NCBI RefSeq assembly: GCF_009208555.1
Contig: NZ_WFLI01000026.1
Location: 1-64,000 of the forward strand
Origin: Janthinobacterium violaceinigrum
GTDB lineage: Bacteria > Pseudomonadota > Gammaproteobacteria > Burkholderiales > Burkholderiaceae_D
DNA length: 64,000 bases
Reading direction: 5' to 3'
Of this stretch, positions 8,518-17,641 are shown in pieces. The first letter of the stretch is position 1. Every line of letters starts with the position of its first letter. The notes below the pieces were generated by a model. It had not been told where the DNA came from. It worked only from the letters and a program-made list of their open reading frames with translations, and made no database searches. The position numbers and the translations under genes are program-made.

Positions 8518-9081
8518 ATGCTGCTGATGATCGACAACTACGACTCCTTCACCTATAACATCGTGCAGTATTTCGGTGAACTGGGCGAAGACGTGCGGGT
8601 CTACCGCAACGATGAAATCACGATCGCGCAGATCGAGGCGCTGAACCCGGACCGCATCTGCATTTCGCCCGGCCCGAAAGCGCCGGCGCAGGCGGGCATT
8701 TCGGTGGAAGTGCTCAAGCACTTCGCCGGCAAGAAACCGATACTGGGCGTGTGCCTGGGCCACCAGGCCATCGGCGAAGCGTTTGGCGGCAACGTCATCC
8801 GCGCCAAGCAAGTCATGCATGGCAAGACTTCCCTCATCGCGCATACGGGCGTGGGCGTTTTCAAAGGCTTGCCCAGCCCCTTCACAGTGATCCGCTACCA
8901 CTCTCTGGCGATCGAACGCGCCTCGCTGCCTTCCTGCCTGGAAGTGACAGCGTGGACGGACGACGGCGAAATCATGGGCGTGCGACACCGGGAATACGAT
9001 ATCGAGGGCGTGCAGTTCCACCCCGAATCGATCCTCTCGGAGCACGGCCACGCCCTGCTGAAGAACTTTCTCGAGCGCTGA
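8518..9081 (+). CDS. trpG: Anthranilate synthase component II (glutamine amidotransferase)
   Basis: 187-residue class I glutamine amidotransferase. It has MIDNYDSFTYN at the start, the SPGPKAP oxyanion loop, the nucleophile in LGVCLGHQAIGE, and the His-x-Glu pair in GVQFHPESI. It feeds ammonia to TrpE. The related PabA role in folate synthesis may be shared, as only one amidotransferase is visible here. Confidence 0.97.
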   Translation: MLLMIDNYDSFTYNIVQYFGELGEDVRVYRNDEITIAQIEALNPDRICISPGPKAPAQAGISVEVLKHFAGKKPILGVCLGHQAIGEAFGGNVIRAKQVMHGKTSLIAHTGVGVFKGLPSPFTVIRYHSLAIERASLPSCLEVTAWTDDGEIMGVRHREYDIEGVQFHPESILSEHGHALLKNFLER

Positions 9082-9146
9082 TTCCATGCGCACGCCACGG
9101 CGTGCCGTCAGTGTCCTCCTGCGCCATCATTGAAGAAGGAAGCATC

Positions 9147-10190
9147 ATGCCGATCACCCCACAAGAAGCCCTGCTGCGCTGCATCGAACACCGCGAAATC
9201 TTTCACGACGAAATGCTGTACCTGTTCCGCCAGATCATGTCCGGCGAAATGTCGCCCACCATGATCGCCGCCCTGACCATGGGCTTGCGCGTGAAAAAGG
9301 AAACCATCGGCGAAATCGCCGCCGCCGCGCAGGTGATGCGCGAGTTTTCCACCAAGGTGCCCATGGCCGACACCACCAACCTGCTCGACATCGTCGGCAC
9401 GGGCGGCGACGGCGCGCACACATTCAATATTTCCACCGCCTCCATGTTCGTGGCGGCCGCAGCCGGCGCGCGCGTGGCCAAGCATGGCGGGCGCAGCGTG
9501 TCGTCCTCGTCCGGCAGCGCCGACGTGCTCGACTCGCTGGGCGTCAACATCAATCTGCAGCCCGAACAGATCGCCCAGTCGATCGCGCAGACGGGCATCG
9601 GCTTCATGTACGCCCCCAACCACCACGCAGCCATGAAGCATGCGGCGCCCGTGCGCCGCGAACTGGGCGTGCGCACGATTTTCAATATCCTGGGCCCGCT
9701 GACGAATCCCGCCGGCGCGCCGAACATTCTGATGGGCGTATTCCACGCCGACCTGGTCGGCATCCAGGTGCGCGTGCTGCAGCGCCTGGGCGCGCAGCAT
9801 GCGATCGTCGTGTATGGCCGCGACAATATGGATGAAGTGTCGCTGGGCGCGGCCACCATGGTCGGTGAACTGGTCAACGGCGAAATCCGCGAGTATGAAA
9901 TCCATCCGGAAGATTTCGGCTTGCAGATGATCGCCAGCCGCAACCTGAAAGTGGCCGATTCCGTGGAATCGAAAGCCAAGATGATGGAAGCGCTGCGCGG
10001 CGAACCGGGCGCGGCCAGCGACATCGTTGCCCTGAACGCGGGCACGGCGCTGTATGCGGCCGGCGTGGCCAGCTCGATCGAAGATGGCCTGGCGCGCGCG
10101 CGCACGGCCGTCAGCTCGGGCGCCGCGCTGGCGAAACTCGACCAATTCGTGCAGGTGACGCAACAGCTGGGTACCCCGGCGCAAGCGTGA
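9147..10190 (+). CDS. trpD: Anthranilate phosphoribosyltransferase
   Basis: 347 residues. It joins anthranilate to PRPP. The PRPP-binding GTGGDGAHTFNIST motif (about 81-94), KHGGRSVSSSSGSAD, and HHAAMKHAAPVRRELGVRT are intact. It lies 65 bases after trpG with Shine-Dalgarno GAAGAAGGA before ATG at 9147, and belongs to the same operon as trpE, trpG and trpC. Confidence 0.97.
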   Translation: MPITPQEALLRCIEHREIFHDEMLYLFRQIMSGEMSPTMIAALTMGLRVKKETIGEIAAAAQVMREFSTKVPMADTTNLLDIVGTGGDGAHTFNISTASMFVAAAAGARVAKHGGRSVSSSSGSADVLDSLGVNINLQPEQIAQSIAQTGIGFMYAPNHHAAMKHAAPVRRELGVRTIFNILGPLTNPAGAPNILMGVFHADLVGIQVRVLQRLGAQHAIVVYGRDNMDEVSLGAATMVGELVNGEIREYEIHPEDFGLQMIASRNLKVADSVESKAKMMEALRGEPGAASDIVALNAGTALYAAGVASSIEDGLARARTAVSSGAALAKLDQFVQVTQQLGTPAQA

Positions 10191-10224
10191 GCTCCCCGCC
10201 CTCCTTTATAGAATAGCGACCATC

Positions 10225-11025
10225 ATGTCCGACATACTCGATAAAATCCTGGCCGTGAAGGCCGATGAAGTGGCCAAGGCCAAGGCCCGCCGCAGCCTGG
10301 CCAGCCTGCGCGGCGACGTGGAAAGCGACGGCGCCCTGCGCGACGGCCTGCGCGGTTTCGAAGCGAGCCTGCGCCAGCACATCGCCGCCGGCAAACCCGG
10401 CATCATCGCCGAAGTCAAAAAGGCGTCGCCGTCGAAAGGCGTGATCCGCGCCGACTTCCGCCCTGCCGACATCGCCGCCAGCTATGCGGCGCATGGCGCG
10501 GCCTGCCTATCCGTGCTGACGGACGAGCAATTCTTCCAGGGTTCCGTGGCATACCTGCAGCAGGCGCGTGCCGCCTGCGCCATTCCCGTGCTGCGCAAGG
10601 ACTTCATGGTCGACATGTACCAGATCTACGAAGCGCGGGCCATGGGCGCCGACTGCATCCTGCTGATCGTCGCGGCGCTCGACCATGGCCTGATGGCGGA
10701 GATGGAAGCGTGCGCCCACGAACTGGGCATGGGCGTGCTGATCGAAAGCCACGATGGCGAAGAGCTGACGGCGGCACTCAAGCTCAAGAGCGCGCTGATC
10801 GGCATCAACAACCGCAACCTGCGCACCTTCGAGACCTCGCTCGACACCACCATCAATCTCTTGCCGCGCATCCCGCAAGACAAATTGATCATCACGGAAT
10901 CGGGCATCCACAGCACGGCCGACGTGCAACGCATGCGCGACGCGCACATCCACAGCTTCCTCGTGGGCGAAGCGTTCATGCGTGCGCCGGACCCCGGCGT
11001 GGAACTGGAACGCCTGTTCAGCTAA
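10225..11025 (+). CDS. trpC: Indole-3-glycerol phosphate synthase
   Basis: 266-residue TIM-barrel enzyme closing the indole ring. Motifs include IIAEVKKASPSKGVIR (catalytic Glu and Lys), VLRKDFMVD (catalytic Lys), LIGINNRNLRTFE, and ITESGI at the end. It is monofunctional: there is no fused TrpF domain. TrpF, TrpB and TrpA are not in the window, the usual split in betaproteobacteria. A TATAGAAT sequence lies in the 34-base gap after trpD and might act as an internal promoter. Confidence 0.97.
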   Translation: MSDILDKILAVKADEVAKAKARRSLASLRGDVESDGALRDGLRGFEASLRQHIAAGKPGIIAEVKKASPSKGVIRADFRPADIAASYAAHGAACLSVLTDEQFFQGSVAYLQQARAACAIPVLRKDFMVDMYQIYEARAMGADCILLIVAALDHGLMAEMEACAHELGMGVLIESHDGEELTAALKLKSALIGINNRNLRTFETSLDTTINLLPRIPQDKLIITESGIHSTADVQRMRDAHIHSFLVGEAFMRAPDPGVELERLFS

Positions 11026-11045
11026 ACCGTGGTAGGCTGGCAGCC

Positions 11046-11498
11046 ATGAGACACGCGATCACCGTCCTTGCTGCCACCGTCCTGCTGTCGGCTTGCCAGC
11101 ATGCGCCTCCGCCCGCGGCGCAAGCGCCCCCGCGCACGCAGGCGGCGATACAGCTGGCCGCCAGCATCGATGCCTACAAGGCGCTGGTGGCGCAGCAGAT
11201 CATGGCGGCCAACGGCGCCTACACGTTCAGCGGGCGCCTGCCGCCCATGCTGCCGGCCATCGTCGTGCTCGACCTGAGCGTGGGGCCCGACGGCGAGCTG
11301 AAAAGCGTGCATGTGCACCGTTCACGCGACAGCGAAGCATCGGCCGCGGCGCTGGCCGCCGTGCGGCGCGTGCCCACCCTCTTTCCGCCGGCCGCACACC
11401 TGATGCACAGCCGCGCCCGGACTTTCGATTTTTCCGAAACCTTCCTGTTCAACGAACAGTATCGATTCCAGCTGCGGACCTTGTCCGGTCCACAGTAA
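11046..11498 (+). CDS. Small lipoprotein with TonB C-terminal-like domain
   Basis: 150 residues. The lipoprotein signal has lipobox LLSAC (MRHAITVLAATVLLSAC). After a Pro/Ala linker there is a segment resembling the TonB C-terminal fold (PAIVVLDLSVGPDGELKSV, VHRSRDSEASAAALAAVRR). It lies 20 bases after trpC, so it may be read through from the trp operon. There is no TonB transmembrane anchor, so it is not a classical TonB; the role is unknown. Its last 50 bases overlap the 3' end of the convergent diguanylate cyclase gene. Confidence 0.75.
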   Translation: MRHAITVLAATVLLSACQHAPPPAAQAPPRTQAAIQLAASIDAYKALVAQQIMAANGAYTFSGRLPPMLPAIVVLDLSVGPDGELKSVHVHRSRDSEASAAALAAVRRVPTLFPPAAHLMHSRARTFDFSETFLFNEQYRFQLRTLSGPQ

Positions 11499-12651
11499 AC
11501 GCGGCGGCATCGAATTCGATGCGGTCGCGGCCTCGCTCCTTGGCCAGGTACAGGGCCGCATCGGCGCGCGACAGCAATTCTTCCAGCCCCTCCATCACCG
11601 ATGCCTGGCAAGCCACGCCGATGCTGACCGTACACGCCGGCAAGCCCGCCTGATTGGGTTCGTGCAGCAAGGCGCGGATGCGTTCGGCCACGCCCAGCGC
11701 ATTCTGTGGCGGCATGTCCGGCATCAGCACGACGAACTCCTCGCCGCCGAAACGCGCCACGCAGTCCGATTCGCGCAGGGCGCCGCCAATGACGGTGGCC
11801 ACATGCGCCAGCACCTGGTCGCCCACCGCGTGACCGTGGCGGTCATTGATCAATTTGAAGTAATCGAGGTCGATGCTGAGCAGTGTCAGCGGCAAGCGGT
11901 GGCGGCGCAGATTGTCTATCTCGCGCGCATACGCGTCGCCGAAGCCGCGCCGGTTCAGCACCTGCGTCAAGGGATCGTGGGTCGAGCGGCGCTCCAGTAT
12001 CTGCTGCAGGCGCCGCGTCGCCACCGTCATGAAGCCCACCGTCAGCAGCAGCGCCATGAAATTGGCGACTGCCAGATAGATGCCGGCCGGCGTGCCGGCC
12101 ACCGTCAGGTCCACGCTGGCGCCGCCATGCAGCAAGGCAGACACGCCACGCGCCAGCACCACGACAGCTTGCAGCAGCATCAGCGCGCCAAAGAAAAAGC
12201 TGGAAAAATGACGTTCGCCGTAGCGCCACACCAGCTGCACCTGGCGCGCATAAAACAGGAAGACCAGCAGGGAAAAGACCGTCACGCGCATCGAGAAATC
12301 GGGACGCACCAGCAGCCACCAGCCGCTGCCGGCGATGGCCAGGGAAAGTATCAGCAGATAGGCGCGGCGGCTGGGCGCCAGGCCATAGAATTTCTCCGTG
12401 CCCAGCATCGACAGGCCGATGCCGGCCACCAGCACCGCATTGGCCGCCAGCATGGACAATGCCGGTGGCAGCACCTCGCGGGTACCGAACAGCAGCGACG
12501 CGCACACCAGCAACAGCAAACCGGCCGCCCAATGCCCCAGGCCATGCACCTCGCGCCGGAAACTGCGATAGACCGAGAACATGACGATGCTCATCGCCCC
12601 GCACATCAGGGTCGTCATCAGCATAATCGTTCGAGGATCGAGTGTTTGCAC
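11449..12651 (-). CDS. Membrane diguanylate cyclase (GGDEF)
   Basis: 400 residues: about six to seven transmembrane helices (residues 8-215) and a C-terminal GGDEF domain. The active-site loop is FGGEEF, with LLSIDLDYFKLINDRHGH for metal and GTP binding. An inhibitory I-site RxxD (RESD) sits exactly five residues before GGEEF, so product inhibition by c-di-GMP is expected. It makes c-di-GMP from two GTP at the inner membrane in response to an unknown signal; the N-terminal part is not a known sensor I can name. Convergent overlap of 50 bases with the lipoprotein gene. Confidence 0.92.
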   Translation of the reverse strand: MQTLDPRTIMLMTTLMCGAMSIVMFSVYRSFRREVHGLGHWAAGLLLLVCASLLFGTREVLPPALSMLAANAVLVAGIGLSMLGTEKFYGLAPSRRAYLLILSLAIAGSGWWLLVRPDFSMRVTVFSLLVFLFYARQVQLVWRYGERHFSSFFFGALMLLQAVVVLARGVSALLHGGASVDLTVAGTPAGIYLAVANFMALLLTVGFMTVATRRLQQILERRSTHDPLTQVLNRRGFGDAYAREIDNLRRHRLPLTLLSIDLDYFKLINDRHGHAVGDQVLAHVATVIGGALRESDCVARFGGEEFVVLMPDMPPQNALGVAERIRALLHEPNQAGLPACTVSIGVACQASVMEGLEELLSRADAALYLAKERGRDRIEFDAAAFTVDRTRSAAGIDTVR

Positions 12652-12784
12652 GTCGGGCGCTATCTAAAAGAAGCAGTTCGGCAATTTTAGTTTAGTTAAA
12701 GAAAAATTAGTTCATTTGCGGTAAATATGATGGCACCGCGCCAGTACCCGCCGCTTAGTTGCATTTGAGAAATTGCGCCGCCCA

Positions 12785-12812
12785 ATAAAAAACCGGCCAG
12801 TGACGGCCGGTT
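12785..12812 (-). terminator. Rho-independent terminator
   Basis: Minus strand: AACCGGCC, a 6-base loop, GGCCGGTT, then TTTT. It lies 28 bases after the stop of the M61 peptidase gene. Confidence 0.8.
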
Positions 12813-12839
12813 CCTGGTCTTAACGCATGAGCAGCAGCA

Positions 12840-14726
12840 TCATGCGGCACTCGGACGCTTCGGCCCCGTGGCTTTCTTTGGTGCCGGCAGCAAGCTCAGG
12901 CTGACGCCGGGCACGCGGTCGCCCTGCAATACGGCCGCGAACGTCATCAGCTCATCGCGGCGGAATGCGTGCACCGCCACCTTGGCGCCCACCGCATAAC
13001 GGCCCAGCAAGGTGTCCAGGTTGGCCGGGTTGCCCGTCACGCGCAAGCCATCGATGGCCACCAGCACGTCGCCCGCCGACAGGCCGGCCAGGTGCGCCGC
13101 GCCGCCCTGGTGCACCTGCGCCAGCTTGGCATCGTTGCCGTCGCGGCCCAGGTTGACGTCCAGGCTGGCTTTTTGCCCCTTGCGGGCATCGCTGTATTTC
13201 ACGCCGAACGGTGCCAGCAGGCGCGCCAGCGGCACGTCGTCCGTGCCGCGGATGTAGCGCTCGAAGAAAGGCTTCATGCGCGTGCCGGAAATCTCGTCGA
13301 ACAGGGCTTCGACTTCGGCCGGCGTCACGCCGCGCGCTTTGCCCTTGTAGAAATCGCGGCCATAGCGCTGCCACAGCGCCTGCATCACATCGTCCAGCGA
13401 TTTCTCGCCATTCGTCTTCGTGCGCAGGGTCAGGTCGAAGGCCAGCGCGATCAGCGAACCCTTGGTGTAGTAGCTGACGATGGCATTCGGCGCGTTTTCA
13501 TCCTGGCGGTAGTACTTGCCCCAGGCGTCGAAGCTGGAATCGGCCACGCTCTGCTTGGTGCGGCCGCTGCCGCGCAAGACGCTGTTGACGGTCTTGCCCA
13601 GCAGCTTGAAGTAGGCATCCTCGTCGATCAGGCCCGCGCGCACCAGCATCAGGTCGTCGTAATAGCTGGTGAAGCCCTCGAACAGCCACAGCAGCGGCGA
13701 GTAGCTTTCCGCCTGCAGGTTGTACGGCGCGAACGCGGCCGGCTTGATGCGCTTGACGTTCCAGGTATGGAAGTACTCGTGACTGCACAGGCCCAGGAAT
13801 TTCAGGTAGCCGTCGCCGATTTCCGTGCTGGTCGACGCCGTCGTCGGCAGGTCGGCGCGCGCGCAGATCAGGGCCGTCGAGGCGCGGTGTTCCAGGCCGC
13901 CATAACCGTCGCCGACGGCCATGGTCATGAATACATAGCGGTCCATCGGCGCTTTTTTTGTCTTCGGTTCGAAGAAGGCGATCTGCGTTTCGCAGATGGC
14001 CTTCAGGTCGCGGCACAAGCGGTCCAGGTCCAGGTTCGGCACCTTGCCCGTGACGACGATATCGTGCGGCACGCCATGCGCAGTGAAAGTGGCCAGCGCG
14101 AAGTCGCCCATTTCCACCGGGTGGTCGATCAGCTCATCGTAATTGGCCGCCTGGTAGCTGCCGAAGCCATAGCGCTTCGCTTTCAGTTCCGGCAGGGTGG
14201 TGGCGACTCTCCAGGTCTTGCAGGCCGTATCCTTCGGCTGCACGATGTGCACTTCGTGCGCATCGGATTCCTGGCCCAGCACGCGCAGGAACACGCTGGT
14301 GCCGTTGAAGAAGCCGTGATTCTGGTCCAGGTGCGCGGCGCGCACGGACAAATCCCAGGCGTAGACGTCGTATTCGACCGTCAAGGCGCCCGTGCACGGG
14401 GCGGCTTGCCACGAATGCTTGTCCAGCTTGGTCAGCGCCACGGCCTTGCCCTGGGACTCGGCGCGGATGCTGACGATATTGCGCGAAAATTCGCGGATCA
14501 TGTAGCTGCCCGGGATCCAGGCCGGCAAGGACAAGACCTGGCCGATGGCGGCCGGCGCCTTGACCGTCAAGGTGACCTTGAACATGTGGCCCGCTAGGTC
14601 CGCGGCGGCGATGCTGTAGATGATGCCGGCGGCCGGTGTGGTTTTCACTGCGGTTTTCGCCGCGGCTTTGCTTGTGGCTTTGCCGCTCGCCTTGGCGATG
14701 ATTTTCTTAGTCGGTGCTTTCTTCAT
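12840..14726 (-). CDS. M61 family peptidase (glycyl aminopeptidase type) with PDZ domain
   Basis: 628 residues. After a Lys/Ala-rich basic N-terminus comes the M61 N-terminal beta domain, then the catalytic gluzincin region with zinc motif HEYFH in SHEYFHTWNVKRIKP (about residue 330) and the downstream glutamate in WLFEGFTSYYDD. A PDZ domain (HLAGLSAGDVLVAIDG) lies near the C-terminus. Family members are aminopeptidases preferring N-terminal Gly/Ala. ATG at 14726 is preferred because GAGGAAA precedes it; an upstream start at 14765 has none. No classical signal peptide is evident; the lysine-rich start is unusual. Confidence 0.92.
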   Translation of the reverse strand: MKKAPTKKIIAKASGKATSKAAAKTAVKTTPAAGIIYSIAAADLAGHMFKVTLTVKAPAAIGQVLSLPAWIPGSYMIREFSRNIVSIRAESQGKAVALTKLDKHSWQAAPCTGALTVEYDVYAWDLSVRAAHLDQNHGFFNGTSVFLRVLGQESDAHEVHIVQPKDTACKTWRVATTLPELKAKRYGFGSYQAANYDELIDHPVEMGDFALATFTAHGVPHDIVVTGKVPNLDLDRLCRDLKAICETQIAFFEPKTKKAPMDRYVFMTMAVGDGYGGLEHRASTALICARADLPTTASTSTEIGDGYLKFLGLCSHEYFHTWNVKRIKPAAFAPYNLQAESYSPLLWLFEGFTSYYDDLMLVRAGLIDEDAYFKLLGKTVNSVLRGSGRTKQSVADSSFDAWGKYYRQDENAPNAIVSYYTKGSLIALAFDLTLRTKTNGEKSLDDVMQALWQRYGRDFYKGKARGVTPAEVEALFDEISGTRMKPFFERYIRGTDDVPLARLLAPFGVKYSDARKGQKASLDVNLGRDGNDAKLAQVHQGGAAHLAGLSAGDVLVAIDGLRVTGNPANLDTLLGRYAVGAKVAVHAFRRDELMTFAAVLQGDRVPGVSLSLLPAPKKATGPKRPSAA

Positions 14727-14774
14727 GTTTTCCTCGTGTCTGGCCTGTCTTCCCGGGAGCGCCACTGCCCCGCC

Positions 14775-15353
14775 TTACAAATCGTCAGATGTATCAATAT
14801 CGCGCAAGATGCCGCTGTCGTCCACTGTCACGTCGCATACGGCATGGCTGTTGACGATGCTGCGCGCGCCCTGGTCGCCATCGAGCGCCAGCAGCAGCGG
14901 CAAGTGAAATGCACTGAACGCGACCGGATTGCCGCGCCGGCCCTGGAACACGGGCACGGCGATGCGCGCGCCATCGCCGATGGCTTGCGACAAGGCGGCG
15001 ATTGTAGCCGCTTCCACCCAAGGCATGTCGCCCAGCGCGATCAGCCAGCCCGGCGCGCCGCGCACGTAATCGATGGCGCAGGTGAGCGAGGCTGCCATGC
15101 CCGTGTCGGCATCATGGCAGACGCGCACTTCGCAGCCCAGCGCGCCGAGCACGCGCGCCACCTGCGTGTCGTCGGCACGCACCACGGCCAGCACGCGCGG
15201 CAAGGCGGCCAGCATGTTCGTGGCGGCTGCCACTACCACCGACAAGCCCGCGTGCGGGCCTTCCGTCAACGGCTGCAATAATTTGTTCTGCACGCCGGAA
15301 GGATCGAACCTGCGCCCCCTCCCAGCTGCCAGCAAGATGCCGACCGTGCTCAA
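14775..15353 (-). CDS. MobA-like nucleotidyltransferase (molybdenum cofactor cytidylyltransferase type)
   Basis: 192 residues. The N-terminal nucleotide-binding loop is GILLAAGRGRRF; the second metal/nucleotide motif is LIALGDMPWV. It ends with GRRGNPVAFS, typical of MocA/MobA-like transferases that attach CMP or GMP to molybdopterin. It lies 13 bases downstream of the large molybdenum-hydroxylase subunit, so it likely supplies that enzyme's cofactor (MCD). The product could instead be a general MocA. Confidence 0.85.
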   Translation of the reverse strand: MSTVGILLAAGRGRRFDPSGVQNKLLQPLTEGPHAGLSVVVAAATNMLAALPRVLAVVRADDTQVARVLGALGCEVRVCHDADTGMAASLTCAIDYVRGAPGWLIALGDMPWVEAATIAALSQAIGDGARIAVPVFQGRRGNPVAFSAFHLPLLLALDGDQGARSIVNSHAVCDVTVDDSGILRDIDTSDDL

Positions 15354-15366
15354 AAGACCACTGCCG

Positions 15367-17631
15367 TCATGCGGCCGCCAGGTCGAACGGCAGCTTGCGC
15401 AGGCGCTTGCCCGTCAGCGCGAACAGCGCGTTGGCAAACGCGGGCGCCAATGGCGGCACGCCCGGTTCGCCCATGCCCGTCGGCGCATCCCCCGAAGGCA
15501 CCAGGTGCACCTCGATCACCGGCATGTCGGGCATGCGCGGCACGGGGTAGTCGCCGAAGTTCTGCTGCTCCACCACGCCATCCTTGAGCGTGATGGCGGC
15601 GCCGGGAATCGTCATGCCCAGCGCCATCAGCGCGGCGCCCTGCACTTGCGCCTCGATCGTCAGCGGATTGACGGCCAGGTTGCAATGCACGCCCGCCCAC
15701 ACCTGGTGCAGCTTGGGCGCGCCTTGCACCACCGAAGCCGTCACCACGTAGGCGACCACGGAATTGAACGATTCATGCATGGCCACGCCCCAGGCCTGCC
15801 CTTTCGGCAGCTTCTTCTTGCCATAGCCGGACTTGGCCACGGCCAGGTCCAGCGCGGCGATGTGGCGCGTGTGCTTGGCGTCGATCAGCTGCTTGCGGTA
15901 GGCGACGGGGTCCATCTTGGCCACGTGCGCCGCTTCGTCGATCAGGGTTTCCATGACAAAGGCCGTATGCGTCGAGCCGACGGAACGCCACCACAGCACG
16001 GGCACGTTCGCCTTGGCCGTGTGCACGGACAGCTTCATCGGCAAGGTATACGGTTCGCCCATGCCTTCGACCATGGTGCCGTCGACGCCATTTTTCACCA
16101 TGAAGGCTTCGAACGGCGTGCCGGCCATGATGGACTGGCCCACGATGGTATGGTCCCAGGCGAGGATCTTCCCTTTGGCGTCCAGGCCGATCTGCGCGCG
16201 GTGCACATGCGACGGCCGGTAGTAGCCGCCCTTGATGTCGTCCTCGCGGCTCCACATCAGTTTTAATGGTCCGCTCTTGCCCGCCGCCCGCCAGGCCTTG
16301 GCGACGTTGACGGCTTCGACCACGTAGTCGGACGATGGCACGGCGCGCCGGCCGAAGCCGCCGCCCGCCATCATCGTGTGCAGGGTCACCTGCTCGGGTT
16401 TCAGGCCGGATGTGGCAGCGATGGCCGCCTGGTCGCCCGTCTGGAATTGCGAACCGACCCACATCGTGCATTTGTCGGCCTGCAGGTCGACCACGCAGTT
16501 GAGCGGCTCCATCGGCGCGTGCGCCAGGTAAGGAAATTCGTAGACGGCTTCGATTTTCTTCGGCGCCCGGGACAATGCCGAGACATCGAATGCGCGCGCC
16601 ACCGTGCCCGGCGTTTTGGCCAGCGCCTTGAAGGCGGCCAGCTGCTTGTCGCTGCTGACCTTTTCCACGGCGCTGCTGTCCCACTCGATCACCAGCGCGT
16701 CGCGTCCCTGCTTCGCGGGCCAGTAGCCGTCGGCGATGACGGCCACGCCGCTGCCGCCACGGTCGGTCTTGACTTCCAGCACCTCCAGTACGCCCTTGAT
16801 GGCTTTCGCCTTGCTGGCGTCGAACTTCGCCACCTTCGCGCCAAACACGGGCGGGCGCGCCACCATGGCCACTTTCGCGCCAGGCGGCTTGAAGTCGATG
16901 CCGAACTGCTGTTTTCCCGTGGACTTGGCTGCCGCATCCAGGCGTTTCACGGGCTTGCCGATGAGGGCAAAGTCGCGCGGGTCTTTCAGCTTGACGGTGG
17001 CGGGCACCGGCTGGCGCATGGCCGCATCGGCAAACTCGCCATACGTCGCCTTTTGTCCGCCGGGGCCATACAGCACGCCCTTGGCGGCGCGCACCTGCTC
17101 GGGACTGACTTTCCACTGCGCGGCGGCGGCGCCCACCAGCATGGCGCGCGCCTTGGCGCCGATTTCGCGGTACTGCGTAAACGAATGGGCGATGCTGCCC
17201 GAACCGCCCGTCATCTGCATGCCGTAGGCAGCATCCTTGTACTGTTCGCCGGCCGGCGCCAGCGCGCCGTGCACCATGCTCCAGTCGGCGTCGAGCTCCT
17301 CGGCGATCAGCATGGGCAAGCTCGTTTGCACGCCCTGGCCGAATTCCAGCCGGTTCACCTGCACCGTCACCGTGTTATCGGGGGCGATGTGCAAGAAGGC
17401 GTTTGGCGCATACACGGGCTTGGCGGGGGCGCTATCGGCGGCCATGGCCAGCTTGCCTGCGCCCGGCAGAAAAAAGCCCAGCATCAGGCCGCCACCGGCC
17501 ACCGCGCCCGCCTTCATGAAACCGCGCCGCGAGACGCCATCGGCCACGCCCGGCGAAGCCGATGCCAGCGCCGCGCCCAGGGTCACCCCGCCATGCTGCA
17601 ATGCTTCCTGATTCAACCATTCGATACGCAT
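15367..17631 (-). CDS. Molybdopterin-binding aldehyde/isoquinoline-type oxidoreductase, large subunit
   Basis: 754 residues with an N-terminal Tat motif (SRRGFMKAG, about 34-42), so it is exported folded to the periplasm. It belongs to the xanthine oxidase family, IorB branch: APNAFLHIAPDNTVTVQVN, the RLEFGQGVQT motif, GGGFGRRAVPSSDYV, and near the end GMGEPGVPPLAPAFANA with the catalytic glutamate. It likely hydroxylates aldehydes or N-heterocycles; the substrate is unknown. It is preceded by the 2Fe-2S subunit gene (10-base gap) and followed by a mocA-like gene, forming a three-gene operon. No cytochrome c subunit or XdhC/CoxF-type chaperone is present. Confidence 0.9.
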   Translation of the reverse strand: MRIEWLNQEALQHGGVTLGAALASASPGVADGVSRRGFMKAGAVAGGGLMLGFFLPGAGKLAMAADSAPAKPVYAPNAFLHIAPDNTVTVQVNRLEFGQGVQTSLPMLIAEELDADWSMVHGALAPAGEQYKDAAYGMQMTGGSGSIAHSFTQYREIGAKARAMLVGAAAAQWKVSPEQVRAAKGVLYGPGGQKATYGEFADAAMRQPVPATVKLKDPRDFALIGKPVKRLDAAAKSTGKQQFGIDFKPPGAKVAMVARPPVFGAKVAKFDASKAKAIKGVLEVLEVKTDRGGSGVAVIADGYWPAKQGRDALVIEWDSSAVEKVSSDKQLAAFKALAKTPGTVARAFDVSALSRAPKKIEAVYEFPYLAHAPMEPLNCVVDLQADKCTMWVGSQFQTGDQAAIAATSGLKPEQVTLHTMMAGGGFGRRAVPSSDYVVEAVNVAKAWRAAGKSGPLKLMWSREDDIKGGYYRPSHVHRAQIGLDAKGKILAWDHTIVGQSIMAGTPFEAFMVKNGVDGTMVEGMGEPYTLPMKLSVHTAKANVPVLWWRSVGSTHTAFVMETLIDEAAHVAKMDPVAYRKQLIDAKHTRHIAALDLAVAKSGYGKKKLPKGQAWGVAMHESFNSVVAYVVTASVVQGAPKLHQVWAGVHCNLAVNPLTIEAQVQGAALMALGMTIPGAAITLKDGVVEQQNFGDYPVPRMPDMPVIEVHLVPSGDAPTGMGEPGVPPLAPAFANALFALTGKRLRKLPFDLAAA

Positions 17632-17641
17632 GTCGCTCTCC

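Noticed and set aside
6813..8537. 574-codon minus-strand frame opposite trpE
   Set aside because: Composition-driven shadow; trpE on the plus strand carries all catalytic motifs.
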